Source of the DNA: Candidatus Solincola tengchongensis | Lineage (GTDB): Bacteria; Actinomycetota; Geothermincolia; Geothermincolales; RBG-13-55-18 | Direction of reading: 5' to 3' | NCBI GenBank assembly: GCA_015711895.1 | Contig: JACVJH010000043.1 | Coordinates: 1 to 18,854, forward strand | Length of the DNA: 18,854 nt | Shown: piece by piece, positions 8,566-15,741 of the stretch | Layout of the letters: every line of letters starts with the position of its first letter | Position numbering within the stretch: position 1 is the first letter of the stretch | Translations under genes and position numbers: made by a program | Notes under the pieces: model-generated | What the model saw: the letters and a program-made list of their open reading frames with translations, nothing else | Database searches by the model: none | Told to the model about the DNA's origin: nothing

Positions 8566-9051
8566 TCAGATTCCCCCTTCCTCCCTTCCGTCCGCCCTGG
8601 CCTGGGCTTCCGGGACCGGTACTTCCCTCTCCAGCGCCTTTCTCTCCGCGGCGGCGCGATAGGCGGGGGTCTGTATATATTCGGCCGCTTCTACCCGGAC
8701 CATCCCCAGCCTGTTCACGGCCTCCTTCTCGACCCTCGCCGGGGACTCCAGGGAGGCGATCTCCAGGCGGACGGCGTCCTGACGGCGCCTTTCCAGTTCT
8801 ATCTCCCTCTGGGATTCCCGCAGGCGAACCTCGTTCTGCGCCACTCCCACGTTGAGGACCACGGTCAGGAGCAGGATTCCGCTGGCCACGAGGGCCACCG
8901 CCAGAAAGGCCGTGAAGACGATCCTGGACCTCCGCGCCCTTTCCATCTCCTTCCTGAGGGCCTCCTCGCGACGCTGCCTCTCTTCCCGGCGCCGCCTTTC
9001 CTCCCCCAGGCGGGGATCGGAGAGGCACTTCCACTCCATGGCCAGGGACAT
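8566..9051 (-). CDS. ftsL: FtsL/DivIC-like septum formation protein
   Basis: A 161-residue bitopic membrane protein in the standard ftsL position between rsmH and ftsI. It has a highly charged, Arg/Glu-rich cytoplasmic N-terminus (about 11-43), one membrane segment (about 44-67, starting IVFTAFLAVALVASGILLL), a charged coiled-coil stretch (about 72-104) and the DivIC/FtsL-type ending PARVEKEAVNRLGMVRV (104-120). FtsL forms a complex with DivIB/FtsQ and DivIC/FtsB that activates FtsWI at the septum. It is longer than most FtsL proteins (about 100-120) because of both the N-terminal tail and an acidic 35-40 residue C-terminal tail. Start ATG 9051 is 8 nt after the rsmH stop, with GAGG and GGAG elements upstream. 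FtsL sequences diverge strongly, so the assignment leans on topology and position. Confidence 0.82.
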   Translation of the reverse strand: MSLAMEWKCLSDPRLGEERRRREERQRREEALRKEMERARRSRIVFTAFLAVALVASGILLLTVVLNVGVAQNEVRLRESQREIELERRRQDAVRLEIASLESPARVEKEAVNRLGMVRVEAAEYIQTPAYRAAAERKALEREVPVPEAQARADGREEGGI

Positions 9052-9059
9052 CTACTCCG

Positions 9060-10001
9060 TCACCTCTTTTCCGCCGCCCGCAGCTTGGCGCTCCTCGAGC
9101 GCGGGTTGGCCTCCCTCTCCTCGCGGCTCGGGCTTACCGGTCCGGGGGTGAGCAGGCGCAGTTCCTCCTCCCTTCCGCAGTCGCATTCGCGGTCCGCGGC
9201 ACAGGCGCACCTCGAGCCCCGCTCGGCCATGAACCTCTTGACCATCCTGTCCTCAAGGGAGTGGTAGGAGATCACCACCAACCTTCCCCCCCTCCTCAGG
9301 GCCCGCACCGCCTGCGGCAGGACCGCCTGCAGGTTGCGCAGCTCGCCGTTGACCTCTATGCGCAGGGCCTGGAAGGTCCTGCGCGCCGGATGCCCGCCCC
9401 GCCGGCGCGCCGCGGCGGGAATGGCATCCCTCACAATCTCAGCCAGTCGATCCGTGGTGTCGATGGGCGCGCGCTTTCTCTGGACAACGATGCTCCGAGC
9501 GATACGGGAAGCCCAACGCTCTTCGCCGTACTCGCGGATAATGCGCGCCAGCTCTCTCTCCTCATAGCCGTTCACCACCTTCCAGGCATCCAGGTCCTGG
9601 TCCGGGTCCATGCGCATGTCCAGGCGTCCGCTCAGCCGATAAGAGAAACCCCTCCGCGGGGAATCGAGCTGCATGGAAGATACTCCCAGGTCCAGGAGTA
9701 TCCCGTCCACGCTCCCCACTCCCAGTTCCTCCAGCACCTCCTGCAGGGAGGCGAAGTTGGCACGCCGCAGGACCACGGCGGAGGAAAAGTCCCCAAGCCG
9801 TTCCCGCGCCCTCTCCAGCGCCTCCCCGTCCACGTCCAGGCCTATCAGGCAACCCTTTCCCCCCATCTCCCGAAGGAGGGCCAGGGCGTGCCCCCCCTCC
9901 CCGACGGTGGCGTCCACCATGACGCTCCCGGGGCGGGGGCGCAGGAAGCCCACCACCTCCTGGCTGAGTACCGGAACATGGCTCACATCACCTTCGCCCA
10001 T
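9060..10001 (-). CDS. rsmH: RsmH, 16S rRNA (cytosine-1402 N4)-methyltransferase
   Basis: SAM-dependent methyltransferase (MraW) that methylates N4 of C1402 in the ribosomal P site. It is 313 residues, the normal length. The N-terminus HVPVLSQEVVGFL is typical, followed by the SAM-binding VDATVGEGGHALALL (29-43) and IGLDVDGEALERA (53-65). Further family blocks are LDLGVSSMQLDSPRRGFSYR, RTFQALRIEVNGEL, VISYHSLEDRMVKRFM and the C-terminal SRSAKLRAAEK. A cysteine-rich insert, CACAADRECDCG, near the C-terminus resembles the cysteine pairs seen in some Gram-positive RsmH proteins. Start ATG 10001 has GGAG 5 nt upstream. It follows mraZ by 117 nt in the usual mraZ-rsmH pair. Confidence 0.96.
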   Translation of the reverse strand: MGEGDVSHVPVLSQEVVGFLRPRPGSVMVDATVGEGGHALALLREMGGKGCLIGLDVDGEALERARERLGDFSSAVVLRRANFASLQEVLEELGVGSVDGILLDLGVSSMQLDSPRRGFSYRLSGRLDMRMDPDQDLDAWKVVNGYEERELARIIREYGEERWASRIARSIVVQRKRAPIDTTDRLAEIVRDAIPAAARRRGGHPARRTFQALRIEVNGELRNLQAVLPQAVRALRRGGRLVVISYHSLEDRMVKRFMAERGSRCACAADRECDCGREEELRLLTPGPVSPSREEREANPRSRSAKLRAAEKR

Positions 10002-10118
10002 TTATCTCCAGCAGATGGCGCAGGCAGCGCGAGGCGCCGCCTTTTCCGCGCGTCCACTGCCTCCGGCCGGCGATGATCATCTCCATCATCCCTCTGTCCA
10101 CCTCCAAGTACCGGCGGC

Positions 10119-10550
10119 TCAGAAACCGAACTCGGCCAGCCTCTCCCCGCTCTGTTCCAGTTTCTCGATGCCCCCGCGCATGGATTCCTCCCAGCGCTCC
10201 CTATTCCAGATCTCCACGCGGTTCATCACCCCGACCACCACCACCTCCCTGTCCAGGCCGGCCATCTGCCGGAGCCTGGGGGGGATGGTCAACCTTCCCT
10301 GGCGGTCGGGGACCGCCTCCCCGGCGTTGCCGAAGAGCACCCTGGCCATCTGGCGCCTCTCGCGGCTGCCCTCCGGGAGGGCCTCCATCTTGGCCATCAG
10401 CTTCTCGAACTCCTGACGGGGGAAGACGGCCAGGCACTCCTCGAACCAGAAGACCATGACCGCCCCCTCTTCCAGCCTGGAGCGGAAGCGGGCGGGCATG
10501 ATCACCCTTCCCTTCTCGTCTATGCTGTGCTCGTAGGTGCCTAGGAACAT
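10119..10550 (-). CDS. mraZ: MraZ, dcw-cluster transcriptional regulator
   Basis: First gene of the dcw cluster, a 143-residue AbrB-like protein of normal length. It carries two swapped-hairpin repeats with the family sequences GTYEHSIDEKGRVIMPARFR (4-23) and DRQGRLTIPPRLRQMAG (82-98), each with the D-x-K/Q-GR signature. MraZ forms ring-shaped oligomers, binds tandem direct repeats in its own promoter and represses the cluster in the bacteria where it has been tested. Such repeats are visible upstream at 10640-10685. The ATG at 10550 follows a GGTAGAGAG stretch that is a weak ribosome binding site, but the start is fixed by the MFLGTYEH sequence found across the family. Confidence 0.96.
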   Translation of the reverse strand: MFLGTYEHSIDEKGRVIMPARFRSRLEEGAVMVFWFEECLAVFPRQEFEKLMAKMEALPEGSRERRQMARVLFGNAGEAVPDRQGRLTIPPRLRQMAGLDREVVVVGVMNRVEIWNRERWEESMRGGIEKLEQSGERLAEFGF

Positions 10551-10639
10551 CTCTCTACCGCTCCCGCTCCACTTCCGGCTACCCCCGGCTCCTCCGCCTT
10601 TCCCTTCCCTCCACGGGCGCCCCCCGGGCCGTTAATATT

Positions 10640-10685
10640 CTCCAAAATCTACCCTTTTGCTCCACTTTCCTCCACCTTGCTACCA
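10640..10685 (-). promoter_or_regulatory. Candidate MraZ operator: tandem TGG-type boxes at 10-bp spacing
   Basis: On the minus strand five short boxes begin at 10685 (TGGTA), 10674 (TGGAG), 10664 (TGGAG), 10654 (GGGTA) and 10644 (TGGAG). The last four are exactly 10 bp apart and the first is 11 bp away. Known MraZ operators are direct repeats with this one-helical-turn period and a TGGG-like core. They lie immediately downstream of the candidate -10 element, where bound protein would block transcription. Spacing and placement are seen directly; binding is inferred. Confidence 0.72.
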
Positions 10686-10713
10686 TTTTCGACCCCTAAA
10701 CGGAAAAAATCAA
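10685..10713 (-). promoter_or_regulatory. Candidate mraZ (dcw) promoter
   Basis: The minus strand has TTGATT (10713-10708), a 17-nt spacer and GAAAAT (10690-10685). Each hexamer matches four of six consensus bases with ideal spacing. The element abuts the first MraZ-type box and sits about 135 nt upstream of the mraZ start, in an AT-rich stretch. Another AT-rich segment at about 10770-10785 could hold an alternative promoter on either strand. Confidence 0.4.
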
Positions 10714-10717
10714 CCCC

Positions 10718-10736
10718 TCAGGAACGAATTTCCTGA
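10718..10736. repeat. Perfect inverted repeat upstream of the mraZ promoter
   Basis: The plus strand reads TCAGGAA-CGAAT-TTCCTGA, two perfect 7-bp arms around a 5-nt centre. It lies 5 bp upstream of the candidate -35 element. There is no T-tract on either side that would make it a terminator, so an operator for a dimeric regulator is the more natural reading. No regulator is identified. Confidence 0.45.
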
Positions 10737-10802
10737 AAATACCACATGTGCGGTCCAATAGCATCGTTTGCATACAATATATGGAAAGAAGAAGCCGTCT
10801 GG

Positions 10803-10932
10803 CCCTCTCCGGTCTTCATGCCCCTCGCCTTCAAGGAGGGGTGCCACCCGGAGGAATAGGGAGAAAGCCCGCCCAGCGGAGCGGTGATTCCGGCCGGAAA
10901 CTACGATTGGGGTGGAGAGACCACGAATACCC
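10803..10932. other. Intergenic region with two bulged stem-loops, possible structured RNA
   Basis: This lies in the gene-free gap between the GpgS-like gene and mraZ. Plus-strand 10803-10861 folds as an extended hairpin: CCCT plus CTCCGG (10803-10812) pairs with CCGGAG (10848-10853) and AGGG (10858-10861), leaving GAAT bulged; inside it CCCCT...CCT-TCA-AGG...AGGGG (10821-10841) forms a second stem. A smaller hairpin at 10909-10932 pairs GGG and GTGG with CCAC and CCC, leaving GAATA bulged on the same side. Between them is the perfect palindrome TTCCGGCCGGAA (10888-10899). I do not recognise a known RNA family and cannot tell the strand. A 33-codon minus frame (10718-10819) also fits here but is unsupported. 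Confidence 0.4.
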
Positions 10933-10957
10933 CGGATCGCCCTTCGACCCCAGCGAC

Positions 10958-12250
10958 TCAAGTAACGGGGAGAAGGCCCCTAGGTTCGCCGGCCTCGGAT
11001 TCCTTGGCCCTGAGCCACTTCTCCACCAAGTAGGGCTTCAACAACTCGAAGGCCTCCGCCTGACGCTCCACCATCTGCTCCGCTTCCAGGTTGGACATGT
11101 TGCGGGTGCGGAGGGCGAAATCGGCGGTCCGGGCGCAGTATATGGGGATGAGGGCTTCCACCACCTCCCGGCGGGTGAGGCCGCAGTCGAAGTTGTAGGC
11201 CACCGCAAAATCGTAAACCGTCCTGGCCCATACGCCCTCGGGGAGGGAAAAATCCTCCTCCCGGGCGCGGGCGGCGAGGGCCAGCTCCATGAATACGGCC
11301 GGGTCGAGGACCCTCTCCCACACCTCCCGGTACTCGGCGAAACCGGTCTGGAAGTGGTCGATGAGGTTCTCCACATTGATCTCCATGCTGGCGGGTTCCT
11401 CGTAGCGCGTGTTCCCGAAGATGCGCGTGGCCGTCGAACCGCGGACCTGCATCCATTTAACCTCGTGTTCCCCCATGAGGTAGAAGATGGTCGAGGCCAC
11501 CTGGGTGAACATGGATGCCAGGTCGCTCCCCGGGTCCTTGACGTTGTGCACCTTGACCCCCATGGCCGACTGGCATACCCGGAAACCCTCGGTGATCGCC
11601 GTGGTGGTCATCCATATGTCGATCCCGAACTTGGCTATGTCCGACTCCCAGACATCCATGTGCGAATAGATGAGGGCCAGTGAGCCGGTGAAACCGAAAT
11701 CGCCCCCGATGGGCTGGCGGATGCGCCTCCCGTAGAGGCTCCTGGTGAGGGGGTAGGCGAGGTTGTTGGTGATGGTCCCGTCGTATTTGTGGCGTATGTA
11801 ATAAGGGGCCACGAAACCGTAGCTCCCCTTCCACACCGGTTCACCGAGGAGCCTTATCCACTCCGGTGTGATGCTCCTCAGGTCCGAGTCCACCACCACG
11901 CATATGCGAGAGCCCAGGCGGACGGCGATCTCGAAGATGGCGTGAAAGGCGGAGCCCTTGCCCGGGAGGCCCTTGTAGGGGGTCACGATCTTCTCCACCC
12001 CCGGAGGCACGGGGGTATCCAGGACCACCTGCACCGTGTCGTCCGTTGAACCGCCGTCGGAATTGACCAGCACCGGCTTCAGGCCGGGGAAATAGCGGAC
12101 CATGCCCTCCGCGGCGGTGCGCACCACGTGGGCGATGGTCTCCGCGTTGCGGAAACTGGGAATCCCCACCAGGATGTCCGCGCGCCCTATCTCCCGGCAG
12201 CGCTCGATCACCCGGGGGTCGAGGACCGACCTCGCATCATCCAGTTCCAT
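10958..12250 (-). CDS. GpgS/MGS-like GT-A glycosyltransferase
   Basis: A cytosolic GT-A fold sugar transferase of about 430 residues, resembling the glucosyl-3-phosphoglycerate synthase and mannosylglycerate synthase group. The N-terminal nucleotide-binding half has ILVGIPSFRNAETI (26-39), VNSDGGSTDDT (62-72), GLPGKGSA (94-101) and the metal-binding DSD (121-123) in VVVDSDLRSITPEW. It is followed by the block HKYDGTITNNLAYPLTR (154-170) and RQPIGGDFGF (178-187), which I associate with this group. The C-terminal half is mostly helical. No membrane segment is seen. Acceptor and sugar are not determinable here; no obvious phosphoglycerate-type phosphatase is adjacent. ATG 12250 has GAAGGTG 6 nt upstream; an upstream ATG at 12325 would overlap the preceding gene by 20 nt and add a basic leader. 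Confidence 0.75.
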   Translation of the reverse strand: MELDDARSVLDPRVIERCREIGRADILVGIPSFRNAETIAHVVRTAAEGMVRYFPGLKPVLVNSDGGSTDDTVQVVLDTPVPPGVEKIVTPYKGLPGKGSAFHAIFEIAVRLGSRICVVVDSDLRSITPEWIRLLGEPVWKGSYGFVAPYYIRHKYDGTITNNLAYPLTRSLYGRRIRQPIGGDFGFTGSLALIYSHMDVWESDIAKFGIDIWMTTTAITEGFRVCQSAMGVKVHNVKDPGSDLASMFTQVASTIFYLMGEHEVKWMQVRGSTATRIFGNTRYEEPASMEINVENLIDHFQTGFAEYREVWERVLDPAVFMELALAARAREEDFSLPEGVWARTVYDFAVAYNFDCGLTRREVVEALIPIYCARTADFALRTRNMSNLEAEQMVERQAEAFELLKPYLVEKWLRAKESEAGEPRGLLPVT

Positions 12251-12305
12251 CCTCCTCACCTTCGGTGAACGTATCCTCAACGCCCGACGCCGCTCACGCG
12301 GTCTC

Positions 12306-13547
12306 TCACCGCCTCCTGCGGGCATCGAAGAGGCCTTCCATGAACTCCCGCGACCCGCGGTCGGAAGCCAGGAAGTCCATGAGCTCCTCCCACCTCTTTC
12401 TCCACCCCAAGTACCAGCGGAACGGAGAGGGGGGAAAGCGGCTCAGGTCCTTGGAGCGCATCAGGTTGGCCACGCTCTCCCGATAACCTTCCCGGTCGTC
12501 CCTGGAAAGATAATCCATGCCCATGAGCACACAGGTCCGGTAGACGAGCTCCTCCAGGTCATCGCGCAGGAAGCGTCCGGGATAGGGCTCCAGCTCCTCG
12601 ACCTCCACCCGGCGGCAGCCCTCCACCGGCTCCTGGGAACGCAACTTCTCCCTGGTGTACAGAAAACGGTCCAGGTCCTCGCGGAAGCGGCGCCAGAGGG
12701 ACGCTGTCTTGGGAGGCGGCAGATGGCGTATCCGGAGTTCATTGTCCAAGAAGAAGCGGTAACCGAAAAAGGCCGAGTTGATGAGGTAATCGATGTCCTC
12801 CCCCCTCGGGACGTGAGGGTCGAAGGCCACTTTCATGTACAGCTCCCGGTGGACCACCATGTTCCCCCCGAAGACCCAGGAGGTGGGCTGGAGGCGCTCC
12901 GGGCTCTCGATGATCTCGAAGGCCCGGTTCATGTACTCCACCGCTGGCCACTCCGCGAGCGCTGGTTCGGCGTTGGGGGGGAGGCGGTAGCCGCCGTCCC
13001 TGTTCACGTAGTACCCGGCCAGGCCGCCCACGAAAAGGCCCTCGTGCACGCCGCCGATGTTCTCGGCCACTTTTTCCAGGTATTGGGAGTCCTCGTAGAC
13101 CTCGTCGTCGTCGAAGAGCACCACTGCATCCGCGTTGCTGAGGCAGGCCACCACCAGGCAAAGGTTGCGGATGTTGGAATAACCCCGCAGGGAGATCATC
13201 TCCGCCAGCTCGCCCTTCGGCCCCCTCGCCACCCTCTCCCGCAGTTCCCTCTCCTGGCGGTGGGTGAAGAGGGCCAACGGATAACGATCCCTGAAGGGGG
13301 CGATGACGGCCCCCAGTCTTGTCTCCACCTCGGCCTCCAGAGAGGGGTGCGTCGCCGCCCCCAGGACCGCCACCCGGAAGTGCGGGTAGCGGAGCCGGCA
13401 TATGCTCTCCAGGGCGCGCCCCAGGGTGCCCTCGGTGTCCACCGGCGTGGGGTGGTCGTAAACGGCGTCCTCGGGATGGAAGGGCTCGTCCCTCCTCCTT
13501 CCCCAATAGCTGGGGATGACCAAAGTAAAGGACTTGTTTGACGACAT
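12306..13547 (-). CDS. GT2-like glycosyltransferase
   Basis: A 413-residue protein with a GT-A type nucleotide-sugar transferase fold and no membrane segment. It opens with FTLVIPSYWGR (7-17), the first strand of the fold. Other landmarks are RGYSNIRNLCLVVA (121-134), the acidic FDDDE (145-149) that should coordinate the metal and sugar nucleotide, WVFGGNMVVHRE (224-235) and PRGEDIDYL (247-255), matching the ED motif of GT2 enzymes. The C-terminal 150 residues are charged and helical. It is 55 nt upstream of the GpgS-like gene and 35 nt downstream of the dehydrogenase stop, so the three are probably co-transcribed. The start is uncertain: AAGGAGG lies directly against ATG 13559 and 12 nt before ATG 13547; a GTG at 13571 is also in frame. 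Substrate unknown. Confidence 0.72.
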   Translation of the reverse strand: MSSNKSFTLVIPSYWGRRRDEPFHPEDAVYDHPTPVDTEGTLGRALESICRLRYPHFRVAVLGAATHPSLEAEVETRLGAVIAPFRDRYPLALFTHRQERELRERVARGPKGELAEMISLRGYSNIRNLCLVVACLSNADAVVLFDDDEVYEDSQYLEKVAENIGGVHEGLFVGGLAGYYVNRDGGYRLPPNAEPALAEWPAVEYMNRAFEIIESPERLQPTSWVFGGNMVVHRELYMKVAFDPHVPRGEDIDYLINSAFFGYRFFLDNELRIRHLPPPKTASLWRRFREDLDRFLYTREKLRSQEPVEGCRRVEVEELEPYPGRFLRDDLEELVYRTCVLMGMDYLSRDDREGYRESVANLMRSKDLSRFPPSPFRWYLGWRKRWEELMDFLASDRGSREFMEGLFDARRRR

Positions 13548-13581
13548 CGCCTCTCTCATCCTCCTTGACACGAACGGCCCT

Positions 13582-14628
13582 TCACGGCTCTCCGCGAGGC
13601 ATGCGAACGTTGTTTCTCAGGGCCTCGGGGTTCATCACGTTCCGCGGACTACCGCGGTAGAAGGAGACCACGTTATCCACGGCTATGGCCGTCATGCGGT
13701 CCTTGGCCTCCCTGGTGTTGAAGGCGATGTGCGGGGTGAGGACCACGTTCTCCAGGGCCACCAGCTCGCTCAGGTCGGGGTGCGGCTCGCCCGGATAGTT
13801 GTCCAGTCCGGCTCCCAGGAGCCTCCCCTCCCTCAGGGCGGCGGCCAGTGCCCGGAGGTCCAGGACCTCTCCCCGGCTGGTGTTCACCAGGATGGAGCCC
13901 GGCTTCATGAGGGAGAGCTCCCTCTCCCCTATCAAGTCGCGCGTCTCGGGCGTGTAAGCCACGTGAAGGCTGACGACATCGCAGCGCGACAGCAACTCGT
14001 CAAGCTCCATGTACGTCGCTATGTCCTCCATCTCCGGCTGCCGCCGGGGATCGTAATAGAAGACCCGCATCCCCAGGGAGGCGCACAGCCTCGCCATCTC
14101 CCGGCCCACCGCCCCCAGCCCCACCAGGCCGACGTTGCGGCCCGCCACCTGCACTCCCTCCCTTTCCGCCGAGGTCCAGCGCCCCGCCCGGAGGTCACGG
14201 TCCCCACGGGCGACGTTGCGGGCCACGGCGAGGATGAGCGCCAGGGCGTGCTCGGCCACGGAGCGGTTTCCGTAATCCGGGGTGTTGGTGACCACGACGC
14301 CCCGGCGGGTGGCCTCGGCGATGTCCACGAAGCTGGCCGCCCCGACCCCTATATAGGAAACTATTTCCAGGTGGGGACAGGCGGCCAGCGCCCCGGCGTC
14401 CAACCTGGACCAGTCCAGGAACACGGCGTGCGCGTCGCGGATGCGTTCCAGTAGAAGGTGACTCTCCTCCAAGCGGTTCTTGTAATAGCGGTAGGACCCG
14501 AACTCGAGGAGGGGTTCCAGGACGCGCTCGTATTCCTCTTCCCCGGCGATGAACTCCAGTCCGTCCAGGAAGACGAAGATGCGGTCCGCATCGGGGCTTC
14601 TCGCGGCGCGTTCTCCCAGAAGAGGCAT
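13582..14628 (-). CDS. D-isomer-specific 2-hydroxyacid dehydrogenase
   Basis: A 348-residue NAD-dependent oxidoreductase of the phosphoglycerate/formate dehydrogenase-like superfamily. The catalytic domain is split around the NAD domain, as usual. The Rossmann loop is VGLVGLGAVGREMA (166-179), and the aspartate after the second strand (YYDP, D193) suggests NAD rather than NADP. The catalytic triad is R252 in VNTSRGE, E281 in DNYPGEP and H300 in LTPHIAFNT. An N-terminal block, IVSYIGVGAASFVDI (89-103), is the typical substrate loop. There is no ACT or serine-binding C-terminal domain, so it is not a classical full-length SerA. It follows hisC by 9 nt, and its product may belong with the two glycosyltransferases downstream. 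The true substrate cannot be read from sequence. Confidence 0.85.
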   Translation of the reverse strand: MPLLGERAARSPDADRIFVFLDGLEFIAGEEEYERVLEPLLEFGSYRYYKNRLEESHLLLERIRDAHAVFLDWSRLDAGALAACPHLEIVSYIGVGAASFVDIAEATRRGVVVTNTPDYGNRSVAEHALALILAVARNVARGDRDLRAGRWTSAEREGVQVAGRNVGLVGLGAVGREMARLCASLGMRVFYYDPRRQPEMEDIATYMELDELLSRCDVVSLHVAYTPETRDLIGERELSLMKPGSILVNTSRGEVLDLRALAAALREGRLLGAGLDNYPGEPHPDLSELVALENVVLTPHIAFNTREAKDRMTAIAVDNVVSFYRGSPRNVMNPEALRNNVRMPRGEP

Positions 14629-14637
14629 GGCCCGCTC

Positions 14638-15741
14638 TCAACCCCCTCCGCAGATATCTCGGAGGGCCGCTTCCAGCCTCCGGTTCTGTTCCTCGTCGCC
14701 TATGGTGATGCGCACGTGGCCCGGGATCCCCAGGGCCGCTCCGTCCCTGACGATTATCCCCCGTCGCAGCAGCTGCATGAAGAGGTCCGGGTGCTCCCCG
14801 TTGCGCACCAGGATGAAGTTGGCCTGGGTGGGGACGTAGGAGAGGCCGCATTCCTCCAGCACCCTGTACAGCGCCTGCTTGCCCCGGCGGTTCATCTCCC
14901 GCGACCTCTCCAGGTGCGCCTCGTCCCGCAGCGCCGCCTCCGCCGCCGCTTGGGCCAGGCGGTTGACGTTGAAGGGGAGCTTGACCTTCTCCAGGGCCTC
15001 CCGCACGGGAGGCGAGCAGAGGGCGTAACCCACGCGCAAACCCGCCAGCCCGTAGATCTTGGAGAAGGTGCGGGTTATCACCATCCGCGGGTCGGCGGCG
15101 AAGTAGCGGAGCGAGTCCGGGTGGCCGGGATCGTCGACGTACTCCAGGTAGGCCTCGTCCAGGACCAGGAGCACATCCTCCGGCAGCCCGGAGAGGGCCT
15201 CCTCCAGCTCTTCCGCGCTGACCGTGGTGCCGGTGGGGTTGAGGGGCGAACAGAGGACCACCATCTTGGTCCTGCCCTCCACCGCACGGAGCATGGCCGG
15301 GACGTCCTGGCGGTAATCCCGCAGGGGCACCTTCACCACCTCGGCCCCCATGGTCCTGGCCGCCAGCTCATAGGAGGAGAAGGTGGGGTCTCCTACCACC
15401 ACCCGGTCCCCGCGTTCGAGGAAGGCGTAGGCCAGGAGGTCGAAAGCCTCGTCCGCCCCGTGGGTGACCAGTATGCGGTCCACGCCTACCCCGAGGCGCT
15501 CGGACAGGGCCTCGCGCAGGCGCAGGCACCGGGCGTCCGGATAGAGGTGAGCGGAGCGCAGGGCCTCCCTTACCGCCTCCACGGCCAGGGGGCTGGGGCC
15601 CAGGGGATTCTCGTTGGAGGCCATCTTCACGCAATCGGGGATGCCCAGCTCCCGGGCCACCTCCTCCGGAGACCTGCCCGGGCTGTAGACGGGGAGGTCC
15701 CTGACCTCCCCGCGGAGCAAACGTTCAACGTCGAAACTCAT
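14638..15741 (-). CDS. hisC: HisC, histidinol-phosphate aminotransferase
   Basis: PLP-dependent class I/II aminotransferase, 367 residues. HisC converts imidazole acetol-phosphate and glutamate to histidinol-phosphate in histidine synthesis. Seen in order are KMASNENPLGPSP (39-51), YPDARCLRLREAL (67-79), THGADEAFDLL (93-103), CSPLNPTGT (164-172), LDEAYLEY (194-201), and TFSKIYGLAGLRVGYA (225-240) with the PLP lysine K228. FVPTQANF-like YVPTQANFILVR and a C-terminal HVRITIGDEEQN with the substrate arginine complete the pattern. Its ATG overlaps the stop of the metallophosphoesterase gene as ATGA. Related enzymes act on phenylalanine or other substrates, so HisC is the best but not the only reading; hisG upstream in the same run supports it. 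Confidence 0.87.
   Translation of the reverse strand: MSFDVERLLRGEVRDLPVYSPGRSPEEVARELGIPDCVKMASNENPLGPSPLAVEAVREALRSAHLYPDARCLRLREALSERLGVGVDRILVTHGADEAFDLLAYAFLERGDRVVVGDPTFSSYELAARTMGAEVVKVPLRDYRQDVPAMLRAVEGRTKMVVLCSPLNPTGTTVSAEELEEALSGLPEDVLLVLDEAYLEYVDDPGHPDSLRYFAADPRMVITRTFSKIYGLAGLRVGYALCSPPVREALEKVKLPFNVNRLAQAAAEAALRDEAHLERSREMNRRGKQALYRVLEECGLSYVPTQANFILVRNGEHPDLFMQLLRRGIIVRDGAALGIPGHVRITIGDEEQNRRLEAALRDICGGG

Noticed and set aside
10718..10819. 33-codon minus-strand frame with a GAGGGG site just before its ATG
   Set aside because: Too short to judge, no family resemblance, and its end coincides with the inverted repeat; kept only as a possibility within the structured gap.
10810..10860. 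T-box or cobalamin riboswitch
   Set aside because: GGGTGGCACC and AATAGGGA recall these families, but the other conserved elements and the expected aminoacyl or B12 gene downstream are absent.
10710..10961. 83-codon minus-strand frame in the mraZ upstream gap
   Set aside because: Overlaps the candidate hairpins and the inverted repeat, has no good ribosome binding site and no recognisable sequence.
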